Made by a program: the position numbers and the translations under genes. The notes beneath the pieces are model-generated. The model was not told where the DNA came from. It ran no database searches and saw only the letters and a program-made list of their open reading frames with translations. This document shows positions 21,802 through 30,928 of a DNA stretch of 32,714 bases, one piece after another. How positions within the stretch are numbered: position 1 is the stretch's first letter; each line of letters opens with the position of its first letter. The DNA lies in the NCBI RefSeq assembly GCF_001434785.1, contig NZ_AZDT01000003.1:1-32714 (forward strand), in the 5' to 3' direction. The stretch comes from Levilactobacillus namurensis DSM 19117. GTDB lineage: Bacteria > Bacillota > Bacilli > Lactobacillales > Lactobacillaceae.

Positions 21802-22844
21802 GGTAGATTGTAAAATTAATCCGAACGCTGTTCGGACAAAAAAGATCAGCTTCCTTTAAAATGGTGTTTACCACAAACCCATCTTTTAGGAGCTGATCTT
21901 TTGTCTAGTATAACCTATTCCGAACGAATTAAAATCGAAACCTTTTGTGAACTAGGGCTGTCCAATATCCAAATGGGCGTTCGGCTGAACCGATCACCGT
22001 CAACAATTTCTTATGAATTATCTCGATGTCAACCTTATCAGGCTGAATTAGCATAAACAGATGCCGAATACAAGCGATCACGATGTGGTCGGAAAACTAA
22101 GCTGAGCGATGAGTTAAAGCAAAAAATTCTCAACCATTTACGTCTAAGCTGGTCACCAGGAATGATTGCTCACGAATTTAAACTAGCTACTAAATCTATT
22201 TATAATTGGCTAAATCAGGGGAGAATTGATTTCTCCTTGAATGATCTACCTGAACATGGCGTACGCCAACGGCGTAACGTTGACCAATGATCCAAATATA
22301 ATCAATCTTTGGGGCGATCAATTGAACAGCGTCCCATGATGATTAATCAGCGTAATCGCATCGGCGATTTTGAATTAGATACAGTCGTTGGTCCTCGTGG
22401 GCATAGTAAGGCAGTTTTATTAACTTTAATCGATCGCAAATCACGGTTCCTTTGGGCATACCGGTTAAAAGATCGGACGACAGCGACTGTTAATGAAGCA
22501 CTAACTAAGTTCCTAACCACTTTTAATGGTCCGGTGCACAGCTTTACTGTGGACCGTGGCACTGAGTTTAGTGGGCTAGTATCACTTGAATCACAATATG
22601 GTATTAAGACCTATTACTGCCATGCTTATACTCCAGCTGAACGTGGTAGTAATGAACGCTTTAATCGGAATTTACGTTATTTTTATCCTAAAGGGACTCG
22701 TTTTGAGCACATTAGTGCTCAAGATTTAACGACGACGTTACTCCAAATTAACCAGCGACCGCTTAAAATACTCGACTGGCAAACACCGTATCAGGTTATG
22801 CTGACAAATTTGTCCAAAAATTCGGATTAAATTTGCAATCTACC
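21802..22844 (+). mobile_element. IS30-family insertion sequence, complete ends, dead transposase
   Basis: Ends are GGTAGATTGTAAAATTAATC on the left and, in reverse complement, GGTAGATTGCAAATTTAATC on the right. The element is 1043 bp, a normal IS30 size. I see no convincing target duplication. It interrupts the Panacea-type gene on its left and precedes csbD on its right. Confidence 0.85.
21901..22830 (+). pseudogene. IS30-family transposase with two in-frame stops
   Basis: From TTG at 21901 the frame reads through an N-terminal HTH (IKIETFCELGLSNIQMGVRL) and the second HTH region to the DDE domain, ending at 22830. It carries TAA at 22054 and TGA at 22288; the part after 22309 is intact for 173 residues. 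DDE residues appear in ELDTVVG, TVDRGTEF and ERGSNERF. CAA-to-TAA and similar single changes explain the stops. Transposition would need an enzyme supplied by another copy such as the one at the window ends. Confidence 0.85.
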
Positions 22845-22951
22845 TTATAAGTGTCATTCACACTATCTCTTGTAGGATCTCCTTATTAGACAAGCAAATT
22901 AAAATGTGGAATAATACTGTTGTAACAAATTACATTATGGGAGGTTATATT

Positions 22952-23167
22952 ATGAGTCTAGATGACAAGATTGATAGCACCAAAGATAAGGTAAGTGGAA
23001 AAGCTAAAGAAGTTGAAGGCAAGGTTACGAACGACAAGGCCCGCGAAGCTGAAGGTAAGGGTCAAGGTATTCTAGGTAAGGCTAAAGATAAACTGTCAGA
23101 TGCCAAAGATGCTGTTAAAGATACGGTTGATAACGTAAAGGAAAAGTTAGATAAAGACGATAAATAA
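22952..23167 (+). CDS. csbD: CsbD-family stress protein
   Basis: A 71-residue protein from the ATG at 22952 after GGGAGG. It is very hydrophilic, Lys/Asp/Ala-rich, with repeated KGKAKEVEGKV and EGKGQGILGKAKDKL units typical of CsbD-like proteins, which are induced by general stress in many bacteria; their molecular role is unsettled. A candidate promoter (TTAGAC, 18 bp, AATAAT) lies about 50 bp upstream, and a terminator follows. It is the only intact gene between two insertion sequences. Confidence 0.9.
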   Translation: MSLDDKIDSTKDKVSGKAKEVEGKVTNDKAREAEGKGQGILGKAKDKLSDAKDAVKDTVDNVKEKLDKDDK

Positions 23168-23180
23168 ATTATCATTTTTA

Positions 23181-23212
23181 AGAAGACCAAAATCTGGTCT
23201 TCTTTTATTTTT
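23181..23212 (+). terminator. Terminator after csbD
   Basis: AGAAGACCA pairs with TGGTCTTCT across a five-base loop, followed by TTTATTTTTT. Confidence 0.9.
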
Positions 23213-23565
23213 TCACGCTTGTTACCCTGTTTTTTCTCCACACTGTAATACGCGGCTTATGTGGTCGCTGCGGCTTTTTACGTTACCACCGTCCATCTTT
23301 AAGCTGATGTTCTAAGTCACCCAAGCAACGTGTCTCTGTGCGACTGACAAGGCCAAATCTGCTATTTACCATCTGGCCCATGCTGGCCACCTCCAAATTT
23401 TGGGCAAAATAAAAACGCCACGCTATTTAGCACGACGTCTATTATCCTTACACCATCTTATCGAGCCGAGCACCCGCCTGTGCCCACTCCGGAAACTCAT
23501 ACCCGTATTTACTATGAATTAATCATGATATCGCCACCTCCTGACCATATGCAAAAAAACAGTGA
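23213..23565. other. Non-coding relic sequence
   Basis: No intact gene. On the minus strand there are two ribosome-binding-like stretches (GGAGGT near 23390 and AGGAGGTGG near 23538), each followed by an ATG and a frame of at most about 32 codons, plus a fragment reading YGYEFPEWAQAGARLDKMV. These look like remains of small plasmid or phage genes. Confidence 0.4.
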
Positions 23566-23720
23566 TTAGCTGAACTTTTCGATAAATCTATTAAAAGTTT
23601 CCGTAGTCCCATTTTCAATTAGTACAACTAAAGCTTCATAGCTAATTTATCAAATTCTTGTATATCAATACCCGTTGCTCCAATTAAATCAAGAATAATC
23701 TCTGGATGTAAGCTGATTCC
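23566..23720 (-). pseudogene. C-terminal fragment of an unknown gene, cut by IS3
   Basis: On the minus strand the sequence next to the IS3 reads ISLHPEIILDLIGATGIDIQ and on to EFDKLA, then after one frameshift EALVVLIENGTTETFNRFIE and KFS before a stop at 23566. The peptide looks like genuine coding sequence but belongs to no family I recognise. The 5' part is missing beyond the IS3. Confidence 0.45.
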
Positions 23721-23783
23721 TGAGACAACTTTTAAGAGAGCGTATAATGAATAAATCGTCTCTCAAAAGGAAGGAATTTTTAC

Positions 23784-24035
23784 ATGCCAACTCGTTACGA
23801 CAAAGAATTCAAACAAAACATCATCAACCTATATAAACAAGGCGAATCAGCTGCCCAACTGGCCAGAGAATATGGCATTGGCTATTCAACCGTTCATAAG
23901 TGGATCCAGGGCCAAGCCAAAACTCAATCCGGTAAATCGCCAGACGAAATTAAAGCGATGGAAAAGCGGCTGGCTTCCCTGTCTGAGGAGAACGAAATCC
24001 TAAAAAAAGCCCTGGGCTTCCTTGCGCAGAAGTAA
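23784..24035 (+). CDS. IS3 transposase OrfA
   Basis: An 83-residue protein. Residues ~6-45 form the HTH (YDKEFKQNIINLYKQGESAA, then GIGYSTVHKWIQG) and residues ~52-80 a leucine zipper (MEKRLASLSEENEILKKAL), the usual layout of OrfA, which binds the IS ends. The run of seven A residues at 24002-24008 near its 3' end is a slippery site for producing the OrfAB fusion. Confidence 0.9.
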   Translation: MPTRYDKEFKQNIINLYKQGESAAQLAREYGIGYSTVHKWIQGQAKTQSGKSPDEIKAMEKRLASLSEENEILKKALGFLAQK

Positions 24036-24931
24036 CCAATATTTTTGATTACATTCACCAAGAAAGCCATCACCACCAGGTAACTAAGATGTGCCGAATC
24101 CTCGGTGTTTCCAGAGCTCAGTATTATCGTTATCGATCCCCAAAGCCTTCAAAACGCCGGGCCGAAGATGAGGACTTAAAACAACGGATTCTGCGGATCT
24201 TTGCGGAATTCAAGCAGCGATACGGCGTTATGAAGATCCACCATGAATTGAATCTGGAACTTCAACCACTGCAGCGTCGGTGCAGCCCAAGACGGATTTC
24301 CCGGCTCATGAAGGAACTGGATATCCACTCCGTTACCGTCAATAAATGGAAAGCGGCTTCGGCTTCCAAAACCAAGGTTGAACAGCGTCCCAACTTGCTT
24401 AAGCAGGATTTCTCGACCACTGGTTTAAATCAAAAATGGACCGCTGATATGACCTATATTCAAACGAAGCGTAATGGCTGGTGTTACTTATCAACCATCA
24501 TGGATCTGCACTCACGACGGATTATCGGCTATTCGTTCTCAAAAAAGATGGATACTGATTTAGTCTTAAAGACCCTGGAAAGCGCGGTTAAAAATCGAAC
24601 CATTACTGGGGACCTGATTATCCATACGGATTTAGGATCACAGTATACCAGCGATGATTACAATCAACGTTTAACTGAACTACATATCCGCCACTCTTAC
24701 AACCGTAAGGGGTGTCCATACGATAATGCACCAATGGAATCCTTTCACGCTTCCCTCAAAAAGGAATGTGTTTATCCAGTGCCGGTCTTTGAAGATTATG
24801 AAACTGCCGCTGCCGTCCTTTTTGAATATGTGCATGCTTTCTACAATAGGAAGAGAATTCATAGTTCACTGGGCTACCAGACCCCCTTACAAGTTGAAAT
24901 TGCAACACTTACAAGCCAAATGGCCGCCTGA
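24002..24931 (+). CDS. IS3 transposase OrfB (made by -1 frameshift)
   Basis: The -1 frame from the A7 run at 24002 is open to 24931. Its first ATG is at 24089 and begins MCRILGVSRAQYYRYRSPKP. An HTH_21 segment is followed by an integrase core with the DDE triad: D in WTADMTYI, D in HTDLGSQYTSD and E in NAPMESFHASLKKE. It looks intact, so this IS3 may still move. Confidence 0.9.
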   Translation, partial: KKSPGLPCAEVTNIFDYIHQESHHHQVTKMCRILGVSRAQYYRYRSPKPSKRRAEDEDLKQRILRIFAEFKQRYGVMKIHHELNLELQPLQRRCSPRRISRLMKELDIHSVTVNKWKAASASKTKVEQRPNLLKQDFSTTGLNQKWTADMTYIQTKRNGWCYLSTIMDLHSRRIIGYSFSKKMDTDLVLKTLESAVKNRTITGDLIIHTDLGSQYTSDDYNQRLTELHIRHSYNRKGCPYDNAPMESFHASLKKECVYPVPVFEDYETAAAVLFEYVHAFYNRKRIHSSLGYQTPLQVEIATLTSQMAA

Positions 24932-24989
24932 TTTAATGCTTTCCAGGGTTCAAATAAGTTATGAATCACGATTAATGATTTATTTGAGC

Positions 24990-25400
24990 TGTGGAAGGTA
25001 AACGCGGTTCTGAATGTCTCTTAAAATCTGTCTCAAATATTGACTTCAATCCAGAAGCAGTCACGGATACTTTGAGCGACTTAATGAAGCTATGGCCTGG
25101 TAGATCGTTAACGATTACCCCGGATAGGGGTAAAGAGTTTGCCAAAGTTCAATGTTTAACTGATAAGTTTGGTACGCCCTTCTACTTTCCCGATCCTCAC
25201 TCTCCTTGGCAACGAGGAACTAACGAAAATACTAACGGCTTGCTTCGCGAATATTTGCCAAAAGGAACTGACCTTGATTCAATTACTGACCGCCGGATAC
25301 AAGCATATGCAGAACAAATGAATAATCGTCCCCGTAAATGTCTCGGATGGAAAACGCCTTATGAAATATTCTTTAATGTAGTGTTGCACTTAATTTGACA
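24990..25400 (+). pseudogene. 3' half of a second IS30-family transposase plus right end
   Basis: The 135 residues at 24991-25398 begin VEGKRGSECLL and include TITPDRGKEFAK, HSPWQRGTNENTNGLLREYL and MNNRPRKCLGWKTPYEIF, the second half of an IS30 DDE domain of a type different from the one at 21901. The 5' half is absent: sequence before 24990 is unrelated. The TGTTGCACTTAA after the frame (25382-25393) is the likely terminal repeat. Confidence 0.8.
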
Positions 25401-25439
25401 ATTCAAGCCTTAAATTTTGAAAATTCTCAATTAATTTCA

Positions 25440-25497
25440 TGCAACCGTTTGCAACTTCTGCCAAAGGGTGCCATAATACAAAATGCAAACGCTATTA
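25440..25497 (+). promoter_or_regulatory. Maltose operon promoter with cre site and second operator
   Basis: TTGCAA (25449-25454), 17 bp and CATAAT (25472-25477) form a good sigma-A promoter. The -35 overlaps TGCAACCGTTTGCA (25440-25453), a perfect match to the CcpA cre consensus TGNAANCGNTTNCA. TGCAAACGCTATTA (25484-25497), on the predicted transcription start, is a half-matching second site that fits a LacI-family operator such as MalR's. Both imply repression by glucose or absence of maltose. Confidence 0.75.
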
Positions 25498-25530
25498 TTA
25501 ATACGATATTTTGAATTGGAGGAATATGAA

Positions 25531-26889
25531 ATGGATGAACAAAGTAGCACAGCTGCAACCAAGAAGTCTGGTTTGCCCAAACTTCCCGCCAGTACCATTT
25601 GGATGATCAACTTTGGCTTCTTCGGTGTGCAGATTGCTTTTACCCTGCAAAGCTCACAAATGAGTCGAATTTTTCAAACGATTGGAGCGGATCCCAATAA
25701 GTTGGGCTGGTTCTTTATTTTGCCACCTCTTGCAGGCTTAATCGTTCAACCAATTATCGGTTATTATTCAGATCGAACTTGGGCACCCAAGTTGGGCGGC
25801 CGTCGATTGCCATACTTGGCATTAGGAACCTTGATTGCCATCATCGTGATGTGTCTGTTGCCTAATTCGGGGAGTTTTGGCTTCGGGTACGCATCAATTA
25901 CGGCATTGGTATTCGGGGCAGTCACTGTTGCCCTGCTGGATGTGTCGTCTAACATTGCCATGCAGCCATTCAAGATGATGGTTGGCGATATGGTCAATGA
26001 TGACCAAAAGAGTTATGCATACGGCATTCAAAGTTTCCTGTCAAATGGTGGTGCGGTCATCGCAGCCATCTTCCCATTTATCTTTACGGCATTCGGTGTC
26101 GCCAATACCGCTAAAAAGGGTGTCGTTCCACAATCAGTTGTGATTTCCTTCTATGTTGGTGCGGCAATTCTGTTACTGACAAGTTTGCTGACCATCTTCA
26201 AAGTTCATGAATATGATCCCAAGACTTACGCCAAATATCACGGTATTACTGAAGAGGCTAACTCAACCGGTGGTAACTGGTGGACATTGCTTAAGAAGGC
26301 ACCGAAAGTATTTTGGACGACGACATTGGTTCAATTCTTCTGCTGGATTGCCTTCCAATATCTCTGGACATACGCTGCCGGTGCGATTGCCAGCAACGTT
26401 TGGAACACCACCAACGCCGCTTCCGCAGGCTACCAAGCTGCCGGTAACTGGTACGGTGTTTTAGCAGCCGTTCAATCAATTGCTGCCGTTGCCTGGTCAT
26501 ACGTTTTGGCTAAAATGCCAAATAACCATCACAAGTTGGGCTACTCAATCAGCTTGGCCCTTGGTGCAGTTGGCTTCATCTCAGTATTCTTCATTCACAC
26601 CCAATACATTTTGATCCTATCATTTATCCTAGTCGGAATGGCATGGGCATCGATGAACACTTATCCATTAACGATGGTTACCAACGCCCTGTCTGGTGAA
26701 CATATGGGGACTTATCTTGGACTGTTCAACGGTTCAATTTGCCTGCCACAAATTGTTGCCTCACTTGCCAGCTTTGGCTTATTCCCATTATTGGGTAACG
26801 CTCAGCCAAATATGTTCTTGTTGGCCGGCATCATCATGGCCCTGGGTGCAGCCTCAGTTGGATTTATCAAAGAAACTTACAAAGCATAG
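25531..26889 (+). CDS. malT: Maltose transporter, MFS/SLC45-like (MalT)
   Basis: A 452-residue protein beginning at the ATG at 25531 after GGAGGA; an ATG 48 bases upstream lies in the promoter's start region. About twelve membrane spans are visible, from WMINFGFFGVQIAFTLQ on. Between spans 2 and 3, IGYYSDRTWAPKLGGRRLPY carries the D-R-x(n)-GRRxP major-facilitator loop of the SLC45/GPH-like sugar transporters. Proteins of this kind precede maltose phosphorylase in lactobacilli and import maltose by proton symport. First gene of the operon, 15 bp before malP. Confidence 0.85.
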   Translation: MDEQSSTAATKKSGLPKLPASTIWMINFGFFGVQIAFTLQSSQMSRIFQTIGADPNKLGWFFILPPLAGLIVQPIIGYYSDRTWAPKLGGRRLPYLALGTLIAIIVMCLLPNSGSFGFGYASITALVFGAVTVALLDVSSNIAMQPFKMMVGDMVNDDQKSYAYGIQSFLSNGGAVIAAIFPFIFTAFGVANTAKKGVVPQSVVISFYVGAAILLLTSLLTIFKVHEYDPKTYAKYHGITEEANSTGGNWWTLLKKAPKVFWTTTLVQFFCWIAFQYLWTYAAGAIASNVWNTTNAASAGYQAAGNWYGVLAAVQSIAAVAWSYVLAKMPNNHHKLGYSISLALGAVGFISVFFIHTQYILILSFILVGMAWASMNTYPLTMVTNALSGEHMGTYLGLFNGSICLPQIVASLASFGLFPLLGNAQPNMFLLAGIIMALGAASVGFIKETYKA

Positions 26890-26904
26890 AAAGGACGTTT
26901 ATTT

Positions 26905-29163
26905 ATGAAAAGAACTTTTGAAGTGACGCCTTGGAACATTGTGACTCATGACTTCAAGCCAGAAGACAAACGGCTTCAAGAATCCATGACCAGCCTAGGA
27001 AATGGTTATATGGGGATGCGCGGATTCTTCGAGGAAGATTACAGTGGCGACACCTTAAACGGCATCTATCTTGGTGGTGTCTGGTATCCGGACAAGACCC
27101 GAGTTGGCTGGTGGAAGAACGGTTATCCCGATTACTTTGGGAAAGTTGTTAACGCGGTTAATTTCATCAAGATGCACATTAAAATTAATGGTGAAGCCAT
27201 CGACCTGGCCAAAGACCAGTTCAGTGATTTCGAACTCAATCTTGATATGAAAAAAGCCTTGTTAACCCGCTCGTTTACGGTTACCAAAGGTGATGCCAAG
27301 GTGGCAGTCGAATTTGTTCGTTTCTTGAGCGTTGCCCAGCCGGAATTGTCCGTTCAGCGGGTGCGCGTTCAAAACGTCGGCTCAAATAAAGTGGATCTGG
27401 TGATTGATTCCGCTATCGACGGTGACGTTCAGAACGAGGACGCCAACTACGACGAACGGTTCTGGGAGGTTCTCTCAACTGAACAGGGGACTGATTCAGG
27501 CAATGTCCTTGCCGAAACAACCCCGAACCCGTTTGGGACACCCCGGTTCACTTCCGGAATGGAAATGCGTAACGTCACGGATTTGACTGCTGACAAAGTG
27601 GCTCAACCCAGTGAAAAAGAAGTTGTCAACGAATTCACCGGTGTCTTGGCACCCAATGAATCTGCTCAACTTGAAAAGCGCGTGATCATTGTGACTTCCA
27701 GAGATTATGATACTCAAGCTGCTTTAACTGACGCCATGCATCAATTAAGCGACAAGGTTGCCGGCCAGTCCTACGATGAACTGCTTGAAGCTCATGAGCA
27801 GGTCTGGGCCGATCGCTGGAACAAATCTGACATCGTCATTGATGGTGACACCGAAGCCCAACAGGGAATCCGTTTCAACTTGTTCGAACTCTTCTCCACC
27901 TACTATGGTGAGGATTCACGCTTGAACATCGGCCCTAAAGGCTTCACTGGTGAGAAGTACGGTGGTGCTACCTACTGGGATACCGAGGCCTTTGCGGTGC
28001 CTGTCTACCTGGGAATTACCGATCCTAAGGTAACCCGCAACCTCTTGATGTATCGTTACAAGCAGTTGGACGGTGCGTACCATAACGCCAAACAGCAGGG
28101 ACTCAAGGGTGCCCTGTTCCCAATGGTCACTTTTGACGGAATCGAGTGTCATAATGAATGGGAAATTACTTTTGAGGAAATTCACCGAAATGGCGATATT
28201 GCTTTTGCCATTTACAATTACACCCGTTACACCGGCGACACTTCGTATGTTCTAAACGAAGGTTCAAAAGTCTTGACCGAAATTTCCCGTTTCTGGGCAG
28301 ACCGGGTTCACTACAGCCAGCGAAACAAGAATTACATGATTCATGGCGTGACTGGCCCTGATGAGTATGAAAACAACGTTGATAATAACTGGTATACCAA
28401 CATTCTGGCCCAGTGGACGTTGAAATACACGCTTCAGATTCTTAAGGAAGTTTCACCCGAACAAGCTAAGAAGCTGAATGTTAGTGAAGATGAAAAGAAG
28501 CATTGGCAAGACATTGTCGACAACATGTATCTGCCATATGACAAAGATCTCAACATCTTCGTTCAACACGATGGCTTCCTCGATAAAGATCTCAAGCCGG
28601 TATCAGAAATTCCTGCAGATCAATTACCATTGAACCAGAACTGGTCATGGGACAAGATTTTGCGCTCCCCTTACATTAAGCAGGGGGATGTACTGCAGGG
28701 TATCTGGGACTTCATTGATGACTTTACACCGGAACAGAAGAAATCCAACTTTGATTTCTATGAGCAATACACCGTGCATGAGTCAAGCTTGTCACCTGCC
28801 ATTTACTCCGTGTTGGCTGCTGACCTTCACTATGAAGAAAAAGCCGTTGAACTTTATGAACGAACAGCACGACTTGATCTGGACAACTACAACAACGATA
28901 CCGTTGATGGCCTGCACATTACGGCGATGACCGGCGGCTGGATTGCGGTGGTCCAAGGATTCGCTGGGATGCGGGTTCGCGACGGCAAGTTGCATTACGC
29001 ACCATTCCTGCCGAAGAAATGGTCACACTATTCATTTAGACAAGTCTTCCGTGATCGTTTAATTGAAGTCGACGTTGATCAGGATGGTTCCCACTTCAAG
29101 TTAATTGATGGCGAACCAATTACGATTGATGTTGCCGGTAAGCCTGTTGAATTGAGTAAGTAA
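26905..29163 (+). CDS. malP: Maltose phosphorylase (GH65)
   Basis: A 752-residue enzyme that splits maltose with phosphate into glucose and beta-D-glucose-1-phosphate, without ATP. The sequence is very close to the L. brevis enzyme as I remember it, for instance at the N-terminus (RLQESMTSLGNGYMGMRGFF) and around ECHNEWEITFEEIHRNGDIA. The catalytic acid is E487 in TGPDEYENN, the same number as in the L. brevis structure. Length matches the family and no lesions are seen. AGAAAGGA precedes the ATG. It acts in the cytoplasm on maltose delivered by MalT. Confidence 0.95.
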   Translation: MKRTFEVTPWNIVTHDFKPEDKRLQESMTSLGNGYMGMRGFFEEDYSGDTLNGIYLGGVWYPDKTRVGWWKNGYPDYFGKVVNAVNFIKMHIKINGEAIDLAKDQFSDFELNLDMKKALLTRSFTVTKGDAKVAVEFVRFLSVAQPELSVQRVRVQNVGSNKVDLVIDSAIDGDVQNEDANYDERFWEVLSTEQGTDSGNVLAETTPNPFGTPRFTSGMEMRNVTDLTADKVAQPSEKEVVNEFTGVLAPNESAQLEKRVIIVTSRDYDTQAALTDAMHQLSDKVAGQSYDELLEAHEQVWADRWNKSDIVIDGDTEAQQGIRFNLFELFSTYYGEDSRLNIGPKGFTGEKYGGATYWDTEAFAVPVYLGITDPKVTRNLLMYRYKQLDGAYHNAKQQGLKGALFPMVTFDGIECHNEWEITFEEIHRNGDIAFAIYNYTRYTGDTSYVLNEGSKVLTEISRFWADRVHYSQRNKNYMIHGVTGPDEYENNVDNNWYTNILAQWTLKYTLQILKEVSPEQAKKLNVSEDEKKHWQDIVDNMYLPYDKDLNIFVQHDGFLDKDLKPVSEIPADQLPLNQNWSWDKILRSPYIKQGDVLQGIWDFIDDFTPEQKKSNFDFYEQYTVHESSLSPAIYSVLAADLHYEEKAVELYERTARLDLDNYNNDTVDGLHITAMTGGWIAVVQGFAGMRVRDGKLHYAPFLPKKWSHYSFRQVFRDRLIEVDVDQDGSHFKLIDGEPITIDVAGKPVELSK

Positions 29164-29174
29164 TAAGCATGATG

Positions 29175-29194
29175 ATGAGCGAGGAATCGCTCAT
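29175..29194 (+). other. Hairpin between malP and galM
   Basis: ATGAGCGA and TCGCTCAT form a perfect 8-bp stem with a GGAA loop. No U tract follows, so it is more likely an mRNA processing or stability element than a terminator. It also marks the point where base composition changes. Confidence 0.5.
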
Positions 29195-29219
29195 TTGCTG
29201 TATAGCAGGAAAGGATATC

Positions 29220-30203
29220 ATGAAAGTAGTAGAGAAGGATTTTGGGCAATTACCTGACGGAAAAGTCGTGACGGCGTTTACCCTAGAAAATATCAAGCAC
29301 ACACAGATTACTGCAATTTCATACGGGGCAACTTGGCAATCGTTTTCCGTTGAACGTGATGGTGTCAAACAAGAATTGTTAGTCCAATTTGATGATTTAG
29401 CCGCGTATTTAGATAATCCATTCCATTTTGGAAATACAATTGGTCGTGTTGGTGGTCGTCTATCAAAAACTGATTATGATATTAATGGGGCACATTTTAC
29501 ATTAACGCCAAATGATCATGGCAATGTTTTACACTCTGGCATTAATGGCTTTGATGCGGTTAATTGGCACGGTGAAGCAAGAAATTTGGGTACAGCGGCG
29601 GAAATTAATTTCACACGTACTTTTGATGATGAATTCGCCGGACAATTAGCTGCCCAAGTGACCTATCGATTGGACGATGAAGATCGTTTAGACATTATAT
29701 TTAGTGGCGTTTCAACCGAGAATACATTGTTCAATCCAATGACGCATGTCTATTTTAATTTAGTTGGTAAGGATCAAGATATCAGTCAGCATAAATTACA
29801 AATTGCATCACGTCAACATCTTGAAGTTGATAATCACATGATTCCAACCGGTAACGTGATTGATAATCAAAATACAAAATTTGATTTTGCGCATTTGCAT
29901 GCCTTGGGACAAGAGCATTACGATGATGCTTGGGTATTAGATCCCAGCCGTCAAGGGGAGGGAGTAGGACTAACTTCACCCGATGAAAGTTTGACCTTGA
30001 CAGTGGATTCAGATCGCAATGGTGTGGTTGTATTCACTGCCAATCCTGACGATAGCAGTGACATTAAAACAGCGCTTGCTATTGAGATGCAGACCTTGCC
30101 TGATGCGGTTAATCATGAAGGCTTTGGTGATATTGTTTTGCCAGCAAATGAAACAAAAACATATACTGTAACTTACCAAATTAAAAAAAGCGAGGATAAA
30201 TAA
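29220..30203 (+). CDS. galM: Aldose 1-epimerase (maltose epimerase / GalM)
   Basis: A 327-residue protein from the ATG at 29220, with AGGAAAGGA upstream; an in-frame ATG at 29169 lacks such a site. It interconverts alpha and beta anomers of maltose or glucose, useful because maltose phosphorylase is anomer-selective. Family signatures are GNVLHSGINGFD, MTHVYFNLVG with the catalytic His, and AIEMQTLPDAVNH with the catalytic Glu near the end. It overlaps functionally with pgmB, whose start lies 2 bp after its stop. Its codon use is more A/T-rich than malT and malP. Confidence 0.9.
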   Translation: MKVVEKDFGQLPDGKVVTAFTLENIKHTQITAISYGATWQSFSVERDGVKQELLVQFDDLAAYLDNPFHFGNTIGRVGGRLSKTDYDINGAHFTLTPNDHGNVLHSGINGFDAVNWHGEARNLGTAAEINFTRTFDDEFAGQLAAQVTYRLDDEDRLDIIFSGVSTENTLFNPMTHVYFNLVGKDQDISQHKLQIASRQHLEVDNHMIPTGNVIDNQNTKFDFAHLHALGQEHYDDAWVLDPSRQGEGVGLTSPDESLTLTVDSDRNGVVVFTANPDDSSDIKTALAIEMQTLPDAVNHEGFGDIVLPANETKTYTVTYQIKKSEDK

Positions 30204-30205
30204 AA

Positions 30206-30877
30206 ATGGCTAAATTTTCAGATATTAAAGGTTTTGCCTTTGATTTAGATGGCGTTATTGCTGACACGGCGCGCTTTCATGGTGAAGCTTGGCATCAAAC
30301 AGCTGATGAGGTTGGCACAACTTGGACACCAGAATTGGCTGAAGGTTTGAAGGGCATCAGTCGCATGGCTTCCTTGCAAATGATTTTGGATGCTGGGGAT
30401 CATGCCGATGATTTTTCTCAAGCAGATAAAGAAGCATTAGCAGAAAAGAAAAATCATAATTATCAACAACTCATTTCAACATTGACGGAAGATGATGTTT
30501 TACCTGGCATGAAAGATTTCATTCAATCAGCTATGGCAGCCGGCTATAAAATGTCGGTAGCTTCAGCCTCTAAAAATGCACCAATGATTCTAGATCATTT
30601 GGGATTAACTGAGTATTTTGTTGACATTGTTGATCCCGCCACTTTGACAAAGGGAAAACCTGATCCTGAAATCTTCGTTCGTGCTGCGGAAGTCTTACAT
30701 TTAGATCCAGAAAATGTCATTGGATTGGAAGATTCAGCTGCTGGAATTTCCTCAATCAATGGCGCAGGTGAAACATCACTAGCAGTTGGTATTTCAGATG
30801 TGTTGTCAGGAGCGGATCTGAATTTTGAGTCTACTTCAGAAGTGACATTAGCAAATATTGAAGCTAAAATGCAATAG
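30206..30877 (+). CDS. pgmB: Beta-phosphoglucomutase
   Basis: A 223-residue HAD-superfamily enzyme that turns beta-glucose-1-phosphate, made by MalP, into glucose-6-phosphate. FAFDLDGVIADTARFH carries the nucleophile D13 and acid/base D15; the cap-domain GISRMASLQ segment, MSVASASKNAP and GLEDSAAGI with the metal-binding acidic residues follow in order. GAGG in the galM 3' end supplies the ribosome-binding site. Last gene of the operon; a strong terminator follows. Confidence 0.95.
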   Translation: MAKFSDIKGFAFDLDGVIADTARFHGEAWHQTADEVGTTWTPELAEGLKGISRMASLQMILDAGDHADDFSQADKEALAEKKNHNYQQLISTLTEDDVLPGMKDFIQSAMAAGYKMSVASASKNAPMILDHLGLTEYFVDIVDPATLTKGKPDPEIFVRAAEVLHLDPENVIGLEDSAAGISSINGAGETSLAVGISDVLSGADLNFESTSEVTLANIEAKMQ

Positions 30878-30883
30878 ATAACT

Positions 30884-30922
30884 AAAAAGAGTGTCAGTAC
30901 ATAAAAACACTGACACTCTTTT
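30884..30922. terminator. Bidirectional terminator of the maltose operon
   Basis: AAAAAGAGTGTCAGT pairs with ACTGACACTCTTTT. It also serves the converging malR remnant on the other strand. Confidence 0.9.
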
Positions 30923-30928
30923 GTTGTT

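Larger units (their letters stand above)
23721..24952 (+). mobile_element. IS3-family insertion sequence (approximate limits)
   Basis: The element includes orfA, orfB and a -1 frameshift site. The left limit is set at TGAGACAAC and the right limit at CCAGGGTTCA, because IS3 elements begin TG and end CA; the terminal repeats I can align are poor, so limits may be off by tens of bases. A promoter-like TGAGAC, 16 bp, TATAAT (23721-23748) sits at the left end. Confidence 0.75.

Noticed and set aside
25395-25423. TTGACA as the -35 of the maltose promoter
   Set aside because: No -10 at proper distance; TTGCAA-17-CATAAT nearer the gene is a better pair and carries the cre site.
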